Shown here one piece after another: positions 11,901 through 23,600 of a stretch of DNA of 64,000 nucleotides. This DNA is from Agelaius tricolor (Eukaryota > Chordata > Aves > Passeriformes > Icteridae). Position numbers and translations under genes: made by a program. Below the pieces are notes generated by a model. That model made no database searches, was not told the origin of the DNA, and saw only the letters and a program-made list of their open reading frames with translations. Each line of letters begins with the position of its first letter. The first letter of the stretch is position 1. The stretch is taken from the NCBI GenBank assembly GCA_023055355.1, contig JALJCS010000012.1, forward strand, positions 12,374,501-12,438,500, given 5' to 3'.

Positions 11901-14900
11901 GTCTGCAATGAAATTCAGTGTACACAGTGCAGGAAGCATAATGGATGTGTTTGGAAGATCAGTGACTAACGCTGCACTTTGAAAATCAGTTTAATCCATT
12001 ACATAAATCCCTGCTGCTGCTGCTGGAAAGGAAACGTCCTCTTAGCTCCTTCCCTCTTCTGCACCCAGCTGGGGAGGCCTTCTCTTTCCCTCCCAGCAGT
12101 GCATGCTGGCACGAGGTGGGGATGTGGTATGGATCAGGCTCTGATCCAGGGGAGCACCAGCCCAGCAATACGAGCCTTGCTTTGCTAATGCAGGGGGTGG
12201 AAATGAGTGTGCTTGGTGGGCTGGGAGGGAAGGACACCTGTGCTTCCAGAGGTAGCACCTTCCCTGCCAGGTTCTACTGCTTGTGGTTGCATTTGTTTTT
12301 CAAAAGGGAGGCAAAGTCATAGGCAGGGCAAGATTGGAACATGGAAAAGGACAACTGTGGAAAAGAAAAGGAGTGGGGTGGTCCAAAGTAATATTTAAAT
12401 AAAAATATTTAAGCATCATTGAACCAAGTGCTGATAAAATACAGCAATATGAAAGTGTCATACACAGTTGTTGAAATTAGTTAAGCTTGTGTTTATCAGG
12501 AAATGTAATCAGGTAACTTTTCCCCAATTTAAAGAGAAGTTTGTGTGATGTAGGTTAAACAAATAATTTCATTTGATGGACAACAGCTGTTAGCTTCTTA
12601 TTTTTGTTTTGGTTCAGGACTGAATACAGTCACGATAACTGCACATGAAATCCCTCTTTGGTGACATTTACTGATGCCACAGCCATGTTTCTGTTAGATA
12701 GTCTGTTCAGAATAGGTAAGGAACACTGAATTACCACACACTTCAGTTGTTGGAAGGTTATTTTGTTAACCACAAAACAAGTGAAAAAAAAATCCTAAAA
12801 CTCTCTTAACTGTGGAATGTGACACTTGACTGAGCTGAACTGGTGGCTATTTGGCTGTATTTCTACCTTCATTAATTGCCCTGAATCCTGCAGGCAAATA
12901 AGCCTGGAGGCTGGATAATGTCCTCCCTATTGCATGGTAGATTTAGTTACTGAGAGAGATTTAGTTCTGCTGAGTTACGTGGTTTCACAGCTTGAAAATA
13001 CCTTACTGCTCTCAAACCTGTCAAATTAGTTCCTATTATCCTCAGGATTTATCACAACCTGTTTTGCTTATGTGAGTAGAACATGTGATAAAAATAGAGT
13101 TGAAGTTCAGACATGCAGACATGTCAAAAACTTCGAACCTCTTCTGTTATCAATATGGTTCTGGATGTCCTTTTACCCAGCCAAGGAAGGTGGTTCTCTG
13201 TAGTGGTAAACATGGTTACCTACCCAGAAATTGTCTTCTAAGGTTTGCCACCTTAGAGAGCAGCTTGATGGCTTTTGCCATAGAAATAGCAAACATTGTC
13301 AATTATGTATATTAGTTACAATTTTAGTTTCTTCAGGTGTACTGCACAGACAAAGTTGGTTATGTTAGGCACCTCTTCTCTGCATGGTCTTGTAGTTCAG
13401 ACCTGTTCTACAGAGTGTGTTTCCCTCCAGTCTCTTTGCCCAGGTGATAGTAAATGTTTTCTGCCATTGTAGATTCCAGAAGGTCCAAGGCTTTCATTTC
13501 ATCCATACTGGTGGTAAAAACCCCCAGCTGTGGTAAAACCTCTGCTACATCATTACTGCAGGATGGATCCTGGGTGATGTCTGGTGATACCATAGAAGGG
13601 GAGAACATGAGAAAGGAGCATGGGCACCTGGTGGTATCTCCTAACAGTTAGAAGCAGTGTACAGCATATTCTTACAGTGCTAACTTCTCAAATTTGGTGT
13701 TTCTTAAATCAGTGCTTTTGTGGTTTCTTCCTATCCAGCATTCCTCTGGAGTTTGGAGGGTACCTTTTAAGTGCCTGTCTGTTCACATTGAAGTCCTAGA
13801 GCACATTCAGCACAACTGAATTAGGAAAACTGTGCTGGTGTGTTGTGGCTTTTTTTGTAATTTCTTGTAGTGTGTCGTTTCTATTCAGTCTCTTATGTTA
13901 ACTTCCAAGAAAGGTATTGTTGGAGACAGATTTTACTGTTGATAAAAATGTTATGTGGCTGTGTGTAATAAACACACAGTATATATGTAGCAATTAATCA
14001 AGAGATAGACTGTTAAGGTGTACTAGAAAATTAAGAAACCTCAAAGGAATCCCATCAACTGGCAAAATGGAAGGGGTGGTGGTGGAGAGAAGGAGGTGCC
14101 ACTTTGTAGAGTTTTTTTTCCTTTAGGTTGTTAAAAGAACTGGTTTTAATTAAAAGATCAAATGCAAAAATGTTGTGGTGGGAAATATACTTGCATTATT
14201 ACAACAAATGTGTAATAAAACACCAAGAGAAAAAGATGGTGAAACTGTGTGTGTGTATAGGTGGAAAGCTAGATATGGGCTATGTATTGTTTCAGGCCAT
14301 CCAACCTTTTCCCTGCATTGGTCCAGCAAGGCCTCTTGGTCACAGAAACACATTTTGTATTGTTTTTCCTTTCCCTTCAAAACTTAGAAACATATGGATT
14401 ATTGTGTTGATGGTTATTTACAGCTTTCTCTTCTAGGTTTTATTGAAAAGCCTTTTAAAACCTAAGCTGGTTTGTATTAACTGAAAATTTAAATTTGTTT
14501 TGTATATACAGAGCTTTCCATCTGATGAGGGTTGGCCATTTGCAAAATACTTGGGAGCATGTGGAAGGATGGTGGCTGTCAACTACGTGGGAGAGGAGCT
14601 GTGGAGTTACTTCAATGCACCGTGGGAGAAACGAGTGGATCTGGCCTGGCAATTAATGGAAATAGCTGAGCAGCTGACAAATAATGACTTTGAATTTGCA
14701 CTCTACCTCCTTGATGTCAGCTTTGACAACTTTGCAGTGGGACCAAGAGATGGGAAGGTTATCATTGTAGATGCAGAAAACGTTCTGGTGGCAGACAAAA
14801 GGTTGATCAGACAGAGTAAGTGTCTTCTTTCACTCCCCTCACCCCGTGTCTCTCACTTCTTTCTCTGCAATATTTAAAGTATGAGTGGTTGCTAAATACA

Positions 14901-17633
14901 TATTTTGTTTGCTTTACAACTAGACTGCTAATTAAAAAATGAATTCGCTTTCTTCTGCAATTAGACTAATTAGCTTGACCAATTTGTCAATTTCATGAGC
15001 TGTTGGGCATACCTGGATGCTTTTAACTACTGTAAATGTGCATAAAGCAAGAGGTGGGGATGGGAAAAGAGGGTGTTGGTGCTGAGTGTGTGTGGACAGG
15101 TGGATAGACAGATAAGCAGCCTGGCTGTCTTGTCCACCTTAGCTAAGAGAGAGGGGTTTTTTGTCTTTTCCAAGCACCTATATCACAGTGGAAGTCTTGG
15201 AACTCTACTTTCTGTGAATGACAAACAGCATTAGTGCCTGCTTTGCCTCAGTCCCATAGCCTGACTTTGCTTCCTGTTGGTTTTCTGTAATAAGGGAACT
15301 GAAGGAATGGGTAATTCAAGTGCTGTTTCCAAATTAATTTTCTTTCTGTCACCTGTAAAAGCTCAAAGCAGTGGCAGCAGGAGAGGTGTTTGACAAAGTG
15401 GCATCACGTAGGTTTATATTCTTTTTGAGCTTATAAGGAAAACTTACAGACCTAAAGGCTGGAGACATTGAACATGGAACTCTGGATTCTGCAGAAATTC
15501 ATGGCAACAGGCCAAGTGATTCCAGTTTGCTTTGGGTGAATGGATTATTTTGAGCTTTGCAAATAGGCTTCATATGTTGTGCAGTGGAATTAAATTTTAG
15601 ACTGGGTTTTTCTATCCACACACTTTTCTGCAAGGAAGTGTGTTTTGGGGTTGTTTGGTTGGGTTTTTTTATTAGATTTATTATATATTCTCAAGCAGCT
15701 TAGATTAAAACTGTATGAACCTACCAAGGAAATTTAATATATTGAATATCCAGTACATTTACTGTAGAACCCTTTCCTTTTCTTCTTTTCCTTTCTCTTC
15801 CATTAATTTCCTTCCCTCTTAAAATAATATTACTGAAGGCTTTCATGTCTGAATTGCTCAGGCAGAAGGATGTCCAGATGAGCTCTGAAAATGTTGTTAT
15901 GTATGTGAAATAGGAGCAAGTAGCTCCTTGCAGAACCTGAATGCTGCAAGTGTCACATCTGTTGTCCCAACCAGGCTTTTGGTGTGATTTATGATCTAAC
16001 AATCAAGAACACAGACAACAAAAGAGGACATGAGAAAATTCTTAGTCTTTATAGAAACTTGTTGTGGTTGACATTTACTACTGTTTTCATGCATCTTTGG
16101 GAAGGTTCCATGAGCCAGCCTCTGTCCAGAGTGATCACTGTGCCTGTTGAGGTATTTCAGTGTGTACCTTCTGTCCAGTTGCACTGTACAGTAACACCTG
16201 TTTGTACTCTCTTTGGGATGTCAGATTTCAGTTTGCTGAAGGAAGCCCTTTTTTCCCATTCTCCATTACCGGCTTTTTTTTCCACATTGACTTTGCTGTT
16301 AATTCTGCAGATCTTACATCATGTTTTTATAGTTTTAGCTGTCATCCTTCAGTACTCTTTCTTTTCCTAAACTGTCTCTCAGTGTGCTGTGAATGAGAAG
16401 ACCAATAGTCAGCTCATAGACTGCCAGGCACAGATGAGTTTTTATTTGTACCTCACACTGCTAAGAGACATCTGCAAAACTCTGGGACTCCATGATAAGG
16501 ACCTCTTCTCACAGCTGGCAGTAGTCTGGAAACTTAAGATGAAAGTTGTCTCACAAAAACTAATAAGAACTCAGGAGAGCTCACACTTAGTAACCTTTTC
16601 AGTATTATTACTGCACGAGGTATTTTACGCAAATCAGGTTTTAAGTTAAAGCTGTGAGAAGGAGAAGGGTTTGTGCATAAATGCCATTTGCCTTGTTGAA
16701 TTTTACTTTTTTCAAAGATTCTAAGTAATGTATCTGCTTTTTTTATATTCTTTCTGGTTACTGCTGTGTTGAAAGTAAGATGGAAGATAAAGTTTCAAAA
16801 GTTTATAGCAATTACTTTGCAATGTTTTTTTAGTCTTTGGTAGACCACTTGCTAGCAGTAGTTTCCAGGGCAACTGGAGAACCCAAATCTATGTTGCTAA
16901 AATAAATCATGCTGCTTGTTTGTTTTTCTCTGAGCTTTGGCTCTGGATTGTTCTCTTGTACTTGCTCATGCTACATTTTTTCCTCTGGGTATGTGTGAAT
17001 GTAGATTTCATGTGTTTACTGTGCTGCTTTTTTTCCTGCCTTCTCTTTGCTATCTATTTTTCCCTCTTTCTTTCTTTGCCTTGTTTTTTTGTTTTGCTGG
17101 GACCATTTCAGCAGAAGGATGTATCAAACTGTCAGATACAGTCTTAGGCTCCAACATTTCTAAGTTTATGTAAACAAAACCGGTTTTAGTTTAAATATTA
17201 CCAGTTTGCTGTGCACTGAGCCTTCTGATTGTATTCAGACCCACACACATGCTCTTTGCTCCCCTCCCTCACTTGTTTCACTGTCCCCTTGCATTCCCCA
17301 GATAAACCTGAGAACTGGGACGTGTGGTACGAGAGCAAGTTTGACGACTGTGACAAAGAAGCCTGCCTGTCCTTCTCTAAGGAGATCCTTTGTGCTCGAG
17401 TCACCGTGGACCACAACTACTACGCCGTGTGTCAGAACCTTTTGTCCAGACACGCCACGTGGCGGGGCACCTCGGGGGGGCTGCTGCACCACCCCCCGGC
17501 TGAGATTGCCAAAGAGGGGCGCCTGGAGGCCCTGCTGGATGAGTGTGCCAACCCAAAGAAGAGATACGGCCGATTCCAGGCCGCCAAGGAGCTGCGGGAG
17601 TACCTGGCACAGCTCAGTAACAACGTCAGGTAG
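2315..17633 (+). CDS. DIPK2A: DIPK2A, divergent protein kinase domain 2A (three exons)
   Basis: Joining 2315-2968, 14512-14815 and 17302-17633 gives 1290 bases: 429 codons plus TAG. The product closely follows vertebrate DIPK2A (C3orf58, HASF, GoPro49; about 430 residues in human), a Golgi-resident and secreted FAM69/PIP49-family protein linked in mammals to cardiomyocyte survival and proliferation through AKT signalling. Residues about 17-38 form a hydrophobic signal or anchor segment. A Cys-rich stretch follows (C55, C58, C64). K109 in VVLK is the likely ATP-binding lysine. D286 and N291 fit the catalytic-loop spacing, but the HRD histidine position is Leu. D305-A-E replaces DFG. Twelve cysteines and no N-X-S/T sequon are present. 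The start ATG has A at -3. The upstream in-frame extension has no ATG, only TTG at 2195. Identity is very secure; enzymatic activity is not shown by sequence. Confidence 0.97.
2969..7268 (+). other. DIPK2A: DIPK2A intron 1, first part
   Basis: The intron begins with GTAAGC. The first few hundred bases remain CpG-rich, then composition falls to the AT-rich background. A GC-richer block at about 6770-6990 just precedes the LTR. I see no coding exon, RNA gene or intact mobile element in this stretch. Confidence 0.7.
7269..7782 (+). mobile_element. ERV-type solo LTR, copy 1 (intron 1)
   Basis: The sequence starts TGTGGTTTAACCCCAGCTGG and ends near the CACA at 7780-7783. It resembles a widespread avian ERVL-like LTR from memory, but no database was searched. 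Shared blocks (a GGTCAGCTGTCCTGGCTGTG-like core, an AGGCCTTGG-CTCTGT block, a tail with CAAATCCAAAACACAGACC) recur at 27563-27896 and 63048-63487. This copy keeps the 5' end, but a segment near 7360-7380 looks deleted relative to copy 3. No retroviral genes adjoin it. It lies in sense orientation within DIPK2A intron 1. The open frames inside it are not genes. Confidence 0.75.
7783..14511 (+). other. DIPK2A: DIPK2A intron 1, remainder
   Basis: Mostly AT-rich unique-looking sequence. A GC-richer, pyrimidine-rich patch lies at about 12005-12290 and contains a perfect 7-bp inverted repeat, GGATCAG/CTGATCC, at 12131-12147. The intron ends with a weak pyrimidine tract and the acceptor ATACAG at 14506-14511. 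No alternative coding exon is convincing. Confidence 0.65.
14512..14815 (+). CDS. DIPK2A: DIPK2A coding exon 2 (catalytic core)
   Basis: This 304-base exon holds codons 219-319 plus the first base of codon 320. It encodes the SFPSDEGWPFAKYLGACGR segment, then the core with LLDVSFDNFAV (D286 and N291) and VIIVDAENVLV (D305, DFG equivalent). The donor GTAAGTG follows at 14816. The split codon A|AT restores Asn320 across intron 2, which confirms both splice sites. Reading through the donor would stop at 14875-14877. Confidence 0.97.
14816..17301 (+). other. DIPK2A: DIPK2A intron 2
   Basis: About 2.5 kb, beginning GTAAGTG and ending in a strong pyrimidine-rich tract with CCCCAG. A 31-base uninterrupted pyrimidine run lies at 15771-15801, and a T/C-rich stretch spans about 17020-17100. 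I see no transposon or RNA gene here. Confidence 0.75.
17302..17633 (+). CDS. DIPK2A: DIPK2A coding exon 3 (C-terminus)
   Basis: The exon completes Asn320 and encodes NKPENWDVWYESKFDDCDK through LAQLSNNVR, ending in TAG at 17631-17633. It supplies the C-lobe with cysteines C336, C341, C350, C363 and C401. The strong acceptor CCCCAG precedes it. The C-terminus has no membrane segment, which fits a lumenal or secreted protein. Confidence 0.97.
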
Positions 17634-18982
17634 TCCTCACTGAAGGTCTTTGGCAATGCTGGCTAAAACACTATTGCAAAGAGACGGAGAAAACAGAAGT
17701 TTTGGACTCCTCTGTTAAAAAGAGAGAATAAAAAACCCCTAGTTTATCAGTTTTCTAAATACTGTAAAAATAGAATTTTACGGTGTTATAATGTTCCTTT
17801 GCAAACAGACAAGGTACTTACTGAATTAAAACTTGAGCTACTATTGACTGTCCTCCCTAACTGCTAAAAAGGGAGTAGGTCACAAAAGACTGTGATAGCT
17901 TCATTGACAGCTTGTGTGTCAAAGGGTACTTTACCTAAAACTGCATTAGTGTCACAGTTTTGTGAAACTGATGTTCTTACTTGGAAAGTCAAGTTAGACT
18001 GGTGGCCTGTTTTAAAGGCCTTTTTCCTGACATCATTGTCTCATTTTTGTGTTTATTTAAACACCTTGAAGTGGCATTTACATCCAGGTAAACCTAGCTG
18101 TCTGCATTGTTTCAAACTGAACAGGCTTTCATGTTAATGCTGTGCAGAACATTCCTACTGTGAGTGCAGAATTCCTGAGTTTACTGTCTAATTTTAGGGG
18201 GTTTTACACTGTATTTTACTATGCTTAGACATTGTGGTTTGTTTTTTTTAGATCATCCTGAGCTCAAATCTCACTTGAACTAACATTCATTTAATGTCTT
18301 CTGTGGTTCTGCCATTGGAAATATCACTTAATGTAACTATTGTACAAAACTTACCCTTCATGCCAGTATGTACACATGGCTGTTTAACAGGAAATCATGG
18401 TATGAGCAAACTCTTAATTTTAACAGAGATAATTTGAAAATTGAAAAGACACTACAATAAAAAGATCTGTGTTAATTTAAATTGGGGATACAAGATTGAC
18501 TAAAAATAAAAAATTGCTAATCTGGTGTAGTTTAAGTATAGGCCAAAGAAAATGGTTTTGCTTACTAGTTTTTTAACATACAGTAAACAAAGAATGCTAT
18601 ACTGTAGTGAAACTAATAATTTTCAAAATTCAGATTTTGATGGTCCTTGGTTACTTTCTGAAGAACTTCTGAAACTGTGTACTTATGCTAGAGAAAACCC
18701 TAATTTGAATAATGTCAAGCAAGTCAGCAGTTTGTTTTACATCCTTCCTAAGTGTATTGAATGGAATTTTCTGAATATTCATCTTTTGGTTTACCAGTAA
18801 GCTGTACTCACTCTAGGTACCTTTTCTTGAACTAAGTTTGACTATTCCCAGTACATTGAAATTGACTTGTTGAGGTTTGTGTAAATATGGAGTTGTTCTC
18901 ATAAATCACAGTTTTTATAAAAGCCTCAGTTACTGCTACAAAAACTCACTTGAAAGCTTGCTCCTCAGGTTTTGGTTTTCCC

Positions 18983-18998
18983 TTTTTTTTTTTTTTTT
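18983..18998 (+). repeat. T16 homopolymer
   Basis: Sixteen consecutive T follow a pyrimidine-rich lead (TTTTCCC) in the probable DIPK2A 3' region. This would be a U-rich tract if transcribed. Confidence 0.9.
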
Positions 18999-19312
18999 AC
19001 AACTACTAAGGAAATGTGTGCTTATTACTTCTGGTAACAGTAATGAAGGAGACTAATATTTCTTAAATGCCTGTATAAAACACTATTTTGTACAAGCTAA
19101 ACTTAATTCTGAGCAAGGTAACGTGTGCTACTTCCAAGAGCAGAGCTGCTCTGCCTCCTGTACTGCATGGAGCCTGATGGAAATCGTTCTGCAGGTGAGG
19201 AAAATGGCAAACTCACTGACTTGCCCTCCTTTCTCAAAGCTCAGAGTGGAGCCACACAGAGATGCAGAGTGCTCTTGGATTTCTTAGGTCACTGTATTTT
19301 GAGGACATTTTT

Positions 19313-19398
19313 AATGGTGAACATGGTGGTGGTGCTGGGTTGCTGGTTGGACTTGATGATCTTAAAGGTCTTTTCCAACTTTAAAGATTCTATGATTA
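19313..19398 (+). mobile_element. CR1 LINE 3' end, + orientation
   Basis: The block contains the hallmark CR1 3' end: GGTTGGACTTGATGATCTTA, then GGTC TTTTCCAACTTTAAAG, finishing at the octamer-like ATTCTATGATT. CR1 is the dominant LINE of birds, and its insertions are normally truncated at the 5' side as here. Only the terminal 3' UTR is present; no reverse-transcriptase coding remains. Confidence 0.85.
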
Positions 19399-19780
19399 AG
19401 GATATTTTGGAATTGGAAATTCTCACTCTTATGTCATTGTTGCCTCTGTAGTCTTAATTTGTTCCCAGTCCCTTGTCTTGTTTTTTGAAGTTAGAATGCC
19501 CAGTGCAGCTTTTAATTTTAATTTCTCCCCTCATTTGAACAGTTTTATGTGCTTCTTCTGGCACAAGCTGTTGGAGAGCAGTCATGTTACTTTTCTTCAT
19601 AAAATCCACTTATTTGAAGAAAATGGATGAACCCTCAGACTAGGTACTACTGATGCCTTAAGTTTTAGCTTTCATATTTTCCAGATTCTGTACTGCATTA
19701 GTATGTAACTCTGAACTTCATATAAAATGTTAGCAAGTTCTCTTCACAGTTTATTTAGACAAAACAATCCTTTTCCAGCT

Positions 19781-20076
19781 TGAGAACCAAGGACACCTTT
19801 GCAGCTTCAGGCCCAAAAAGTGCAAACAACAGGGAGTTGAGGAGAGCAGTCTGGGAGGATGGGACTGCATAACCTAAAGCTGTAATTGGACAAATAACCC
19901 CAATATGGAAATGGACCAAAACTTATAAAAGTGTGAAAACTCTTGGCCTGCTGTCCATGTTGGGTGGAGCCACTTGTACTGCCCAGGGTGTATCCTTTGA
20001 AGGCCTTTTAATAAATCCCTGCTTTATTCCTTTAACACTGTCTAGCCTCTGTTCTAGGTAGCCTCTCAAGGCATCA
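19781..20076 (+). mobile_element. Solo LTR with TATA box and poly(A) signal
   Basis: This ~296-base block begins TGAGAACC and ends GGCATCA, so it has TG...CA ends. It contains TTATAAAA at 19923-19930 and AATAAA at 20010-20015, 80 bases apart, followed by a T-rich U5-like tail (GCTTTATTCC, CTCTGTTCTAGG). That is the layout of a retroviral LTR, and it belongs to a different family from the copies at 7269, 27563 and 63048. Flanking 5-base sequences (CAGCT and CTACC) do not form an obvious target duplication, so the ends may be off by a few bases. No viral genes adjoin it. Confidence 0.7.
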
Positions 20077-20655
20077 CTACCACCCTACCTTAAAGCCTTG
20101 ACTTACCACTACATTTGATTTTTAAACATCTACCACATTTTCCAAAGAGAGAGTGGACTGTGATTGTTAAAGTTGTGAAAGAAACAAACACTGCCAGTTT
20201 TGGGTACTACTTGAGTCAGTTCTGTGACTGTCAGAATGTCCTCTTAGATTTTGTTTGGGGTTTAGTCCCTCCAGAAACAAGTTACTAAAGCCACTTGTAA
20301 AAGGAACTTGGAAGTGAAAGGAAAATAAACCCCAAAACCCCCCACTAGAGCAAAAACACTACAGGGAAAACATTGTGGAGAGCAATAAATCTTGTTCCAT
20401 TTGCACCTGTCAGATATTTATTGTACAATAACAATTTATATTTTTAGTCATTGCCCATTATTATTGATGAACATGGTGAAATATTTTTGAATGAGATGTT
20501 TGGGGTTTGTATGTGCATTAAAATTGTCCTTTTGTACTGTAAGTTACTGTTTGTTTGGAATACTTTATCAAAACTGTCTCCCTGTGCCTTTATATTACAA
20601 GAAAGTTGTTTCTGCAACTTCTAATGATATTAATAAAGAATACTTTAAGAACCTC

Positions 20656-23600
20656 ATCTCAGCTATTCATTTTCACTGTTCAAAAGGTGAAAACACTGTG
20701 GAAGTGTTACACACATTCTGGCACATGCTTGCTATGATGTGTGCCTGCCCCAGGGCCACATGTGTTATCAGAAATGGTTCTTTTCAGAATTTCATAGGAA
20801 TTCTTTGCTTGTGGACACAGCTGTGTGAGTTTATGAGGGCTTGTGATGTTATGTCTGCATTCCCCAGGTGCTTGACCAGCAAGTGCAGTGGGAAGGAGCC
20901 AGAAGCTGGGGCGGTCTGTGTGCCTGTGTCCCCTGGCAGTGCCCTCTGCTCCTTTGGGTTGTGGGTGCCCCATGGATCCCATCAGTGCAGGGCTCAGCAG
21001 ACTGCAGCAACAGCCTCTGCATCCTCAGGGTGGGCCTGCCTGAGATGGGACTTGTCTCCTTCACTCAACATCTTCAGTGTGCTTATGCTCAATTAGCAGC
21101 TCCAGTTTGTATTTCTTAGGGCTTGGAGGACACTGGGTGTGCATGTGGGCAAGAGCTGGTGGCAAGGAACCTGCTTCATGTACATCAACACTGCAACCAA
21201 ACCAGCACTGGGGAGCAGGAGTGGGATTGAGACATTGGATTTCAAATTGGCTTTATTCCTCCTGGACAGGGTCGGTGTAAACCCAGACTCTGAGAGCTCA
21301 GTGTTTTCTTCACTAGGTAGAAGGAGGACCCTGCATTTTGACTGAGCTTCCTTACAGATAAGTTTGTGTGTTATTTATCTATTAGTTTTTGCTAATGCCA
21401 TATTCAAATTTTATGCGTCCATATAAACGTACTCATATGGGTGTGTTTAGCATAAGCTGCTATTGCAGAATTCAGATATGACTGCAGGCTCACAACTAAT
21501 GATGATTTAATCAATTGCTTTACTTGTGGAAAGTCTGATAACCTAATTTCCCTCCCTTCTTGTCTTCATCTATGTGACTTTGTTCATCAGATCTGGTGTT
21601 TTAAGGACCTAAAAACTGATCTGTAACCAGCTATTTGGAACAAACTACTAAGGATCTTCCTGTTATTTTATTTTCAAGTTTAAATTTTTGATTTGCAATG
21701 TGATAACTGAGTTTACGTGGCACTGTTGTATTTACATTTTGGTGCTTTACAGAAAAGGAACTGTGGTTTCTGATTGTTTTGGTAGTTACAAAGGTATTTT
21801 GATTTGGAATACTACTCTTTCAGACTTGCAGATGTTTTGTTAGTACTGTAAGAGAAAGATTGCTGCTCTGGCTTTTAGATGTCCAGAATTCCTCAGCTGG
21901 GTCCATCGTAGGAATTGTGAAATGCTCCCACAAGGACCACATCTCTTGTAATTCCCTAGATGTAGAATTGAGGCAGAGCGTTTCCTTTGATGCCTGGATT
22001 TTTGAGACATGAGAAATGATAACCCATCTCCCTTGAGGCAAAAGTATTTTGAAAAGGAGAAGATATGATGTAGGTGATTTTTGGTTTGTTGATTAGCTTG
22101 TTTTTTCAGTATTTGATACTTCTCTGGAGTTCAACTGATTACATTTTGTGAGATGAATATAATTATGCTGCCTTTATAATGTTAAAATCTTGCAAAAGTC
22201 ACTTTTTAGCAACTTTCATTAGTGCCTTTTAAATAGAACTTTTAAATTTTACTGTGATGTATTTCAGTAAATAAGCAGTAATTACAAATATTTTTGTGAA
22301 GTGTAACCAAAGTTTTTTATATTGTGATTTCTATGTGCTCTTTTCTGTATGTGGGCTACAGTTTATTCTGTACACTGAATGTTGCCTGCCCACATCACTG
22401 AAACTGATGTGTAGTAAGGACACAATTGCAGTTACAGATGGAGTAGTGTGTGTTTCTGGCCTGTAGCACAGCTCTTCAGTGGTGGATTACCAGAACTTCT
22501 CTATTCTCCAAACAATAAGCAATGTGCTGCATTTGTATATTATTTATGGGTGTTGGGTTCCCATACACAAGCCACAGTCTGAGGTGTGTTGGTGTGAACT
22601 GAAAGGAGCTGCTGAAATTAGAGAAAGTGGATTAATGCACAGTATACAAAAGCAATGGGTTTGAAGTTAAGCTCTCCCTTCACATGCATTGCAGGCAGAG
22701 TGAACCATGTTTAAATAACCCACACATTGGAAAGTCATCCAGAGAGAAGAGCTTTTGTTCCCACGAGGAACACATGGTAATTTGCATGTGGGATACAATG
22801 GTATCAGCATATGAATTGCAGGAAAAGCAGATATTGGGGGGTCAGGGTCTGTTTTTAAGATTTTTTTTTGTGTTTAATATTTAGCAAAAAAAAAAAGAAG
22901 TAAAATTAGAAGACCATGAACCAGGATAAGAGTTTTTTCTTCCAAAGCAGAAACAATGAAGGGAGGATGTTTGCTGAAATAGTACCTCAGTCCAGGCAGA
23001 AGGAAATCTGCAGAAGGAAATCTGTTCAGCAGCACATGATCATCCTGTGTTCCATGTAGATGTTGATTTTTTGTTCTATTGATTTCATTTTAGTAGCTGT
23101 TTTCTGCTTTGTGTTCAAGAGCCAGAGTAAATTTGACTTCTGCTTTTCCTTTCCTAGTGATAAAGGAGCCTCAGGCCGAGCATTGGGGGGTGCTGGTGGT
23201 GGCTCTGGGAGCAGCATCCTGCAGGGAGGGCCAGGGGCTTCACCTCCACAGCCCTCCAGACTGCAAAGGCCTCGGGGAAATGATTTCCTAGTTCAGCCTG
23301 GTGAGAAGTGGAGCTTGCCAAAGGAAGCTTTGGGGCAGCTTATCAGTGCCCCATGTCAGGTACCAGTTGAAAAGAAAATGGTGTTTAACTGTGGGATAGC
23401 CACGTGTCTTGAAAATTCTTTTGCAATTCCTGTAGCTGGACAGAGCCCAATTTCCAGAGAACTTTTTCTCCACCAATATCTGTTGGGGATGTAATTCACA
23501 GTGGCTGAAAGGTATGGTCAGATTCCCCTAAAAGCAAACCACTTAAGAGTATGCAGACCATGTGTTTGTAATTCAAATATCTGTGTTATTTAATGTTATA

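Larger units (their letters stand above)
17634..20655 (+). other. DIPK2A: DIPK2A 3' UTR and its candidate ends
   Basis: The 3' UTR begins after TAG at 17633; its end is not certain. AATAAA hexamers occur at 17727-17732, 18456-18461, 18505-18510, 20010-20015 (inside an LTR), 20384-20389 and 20632-20637. A perfect Pumilio-type TGTAAATA lies at 18880-18887. The last two hexamers would give a 3' UTR of about 2.8-3.0 kb that includes a CR1 3' end and an LTR. RNA data are needed to choose; the outer boundary is an inference. Confidence 0.45.
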
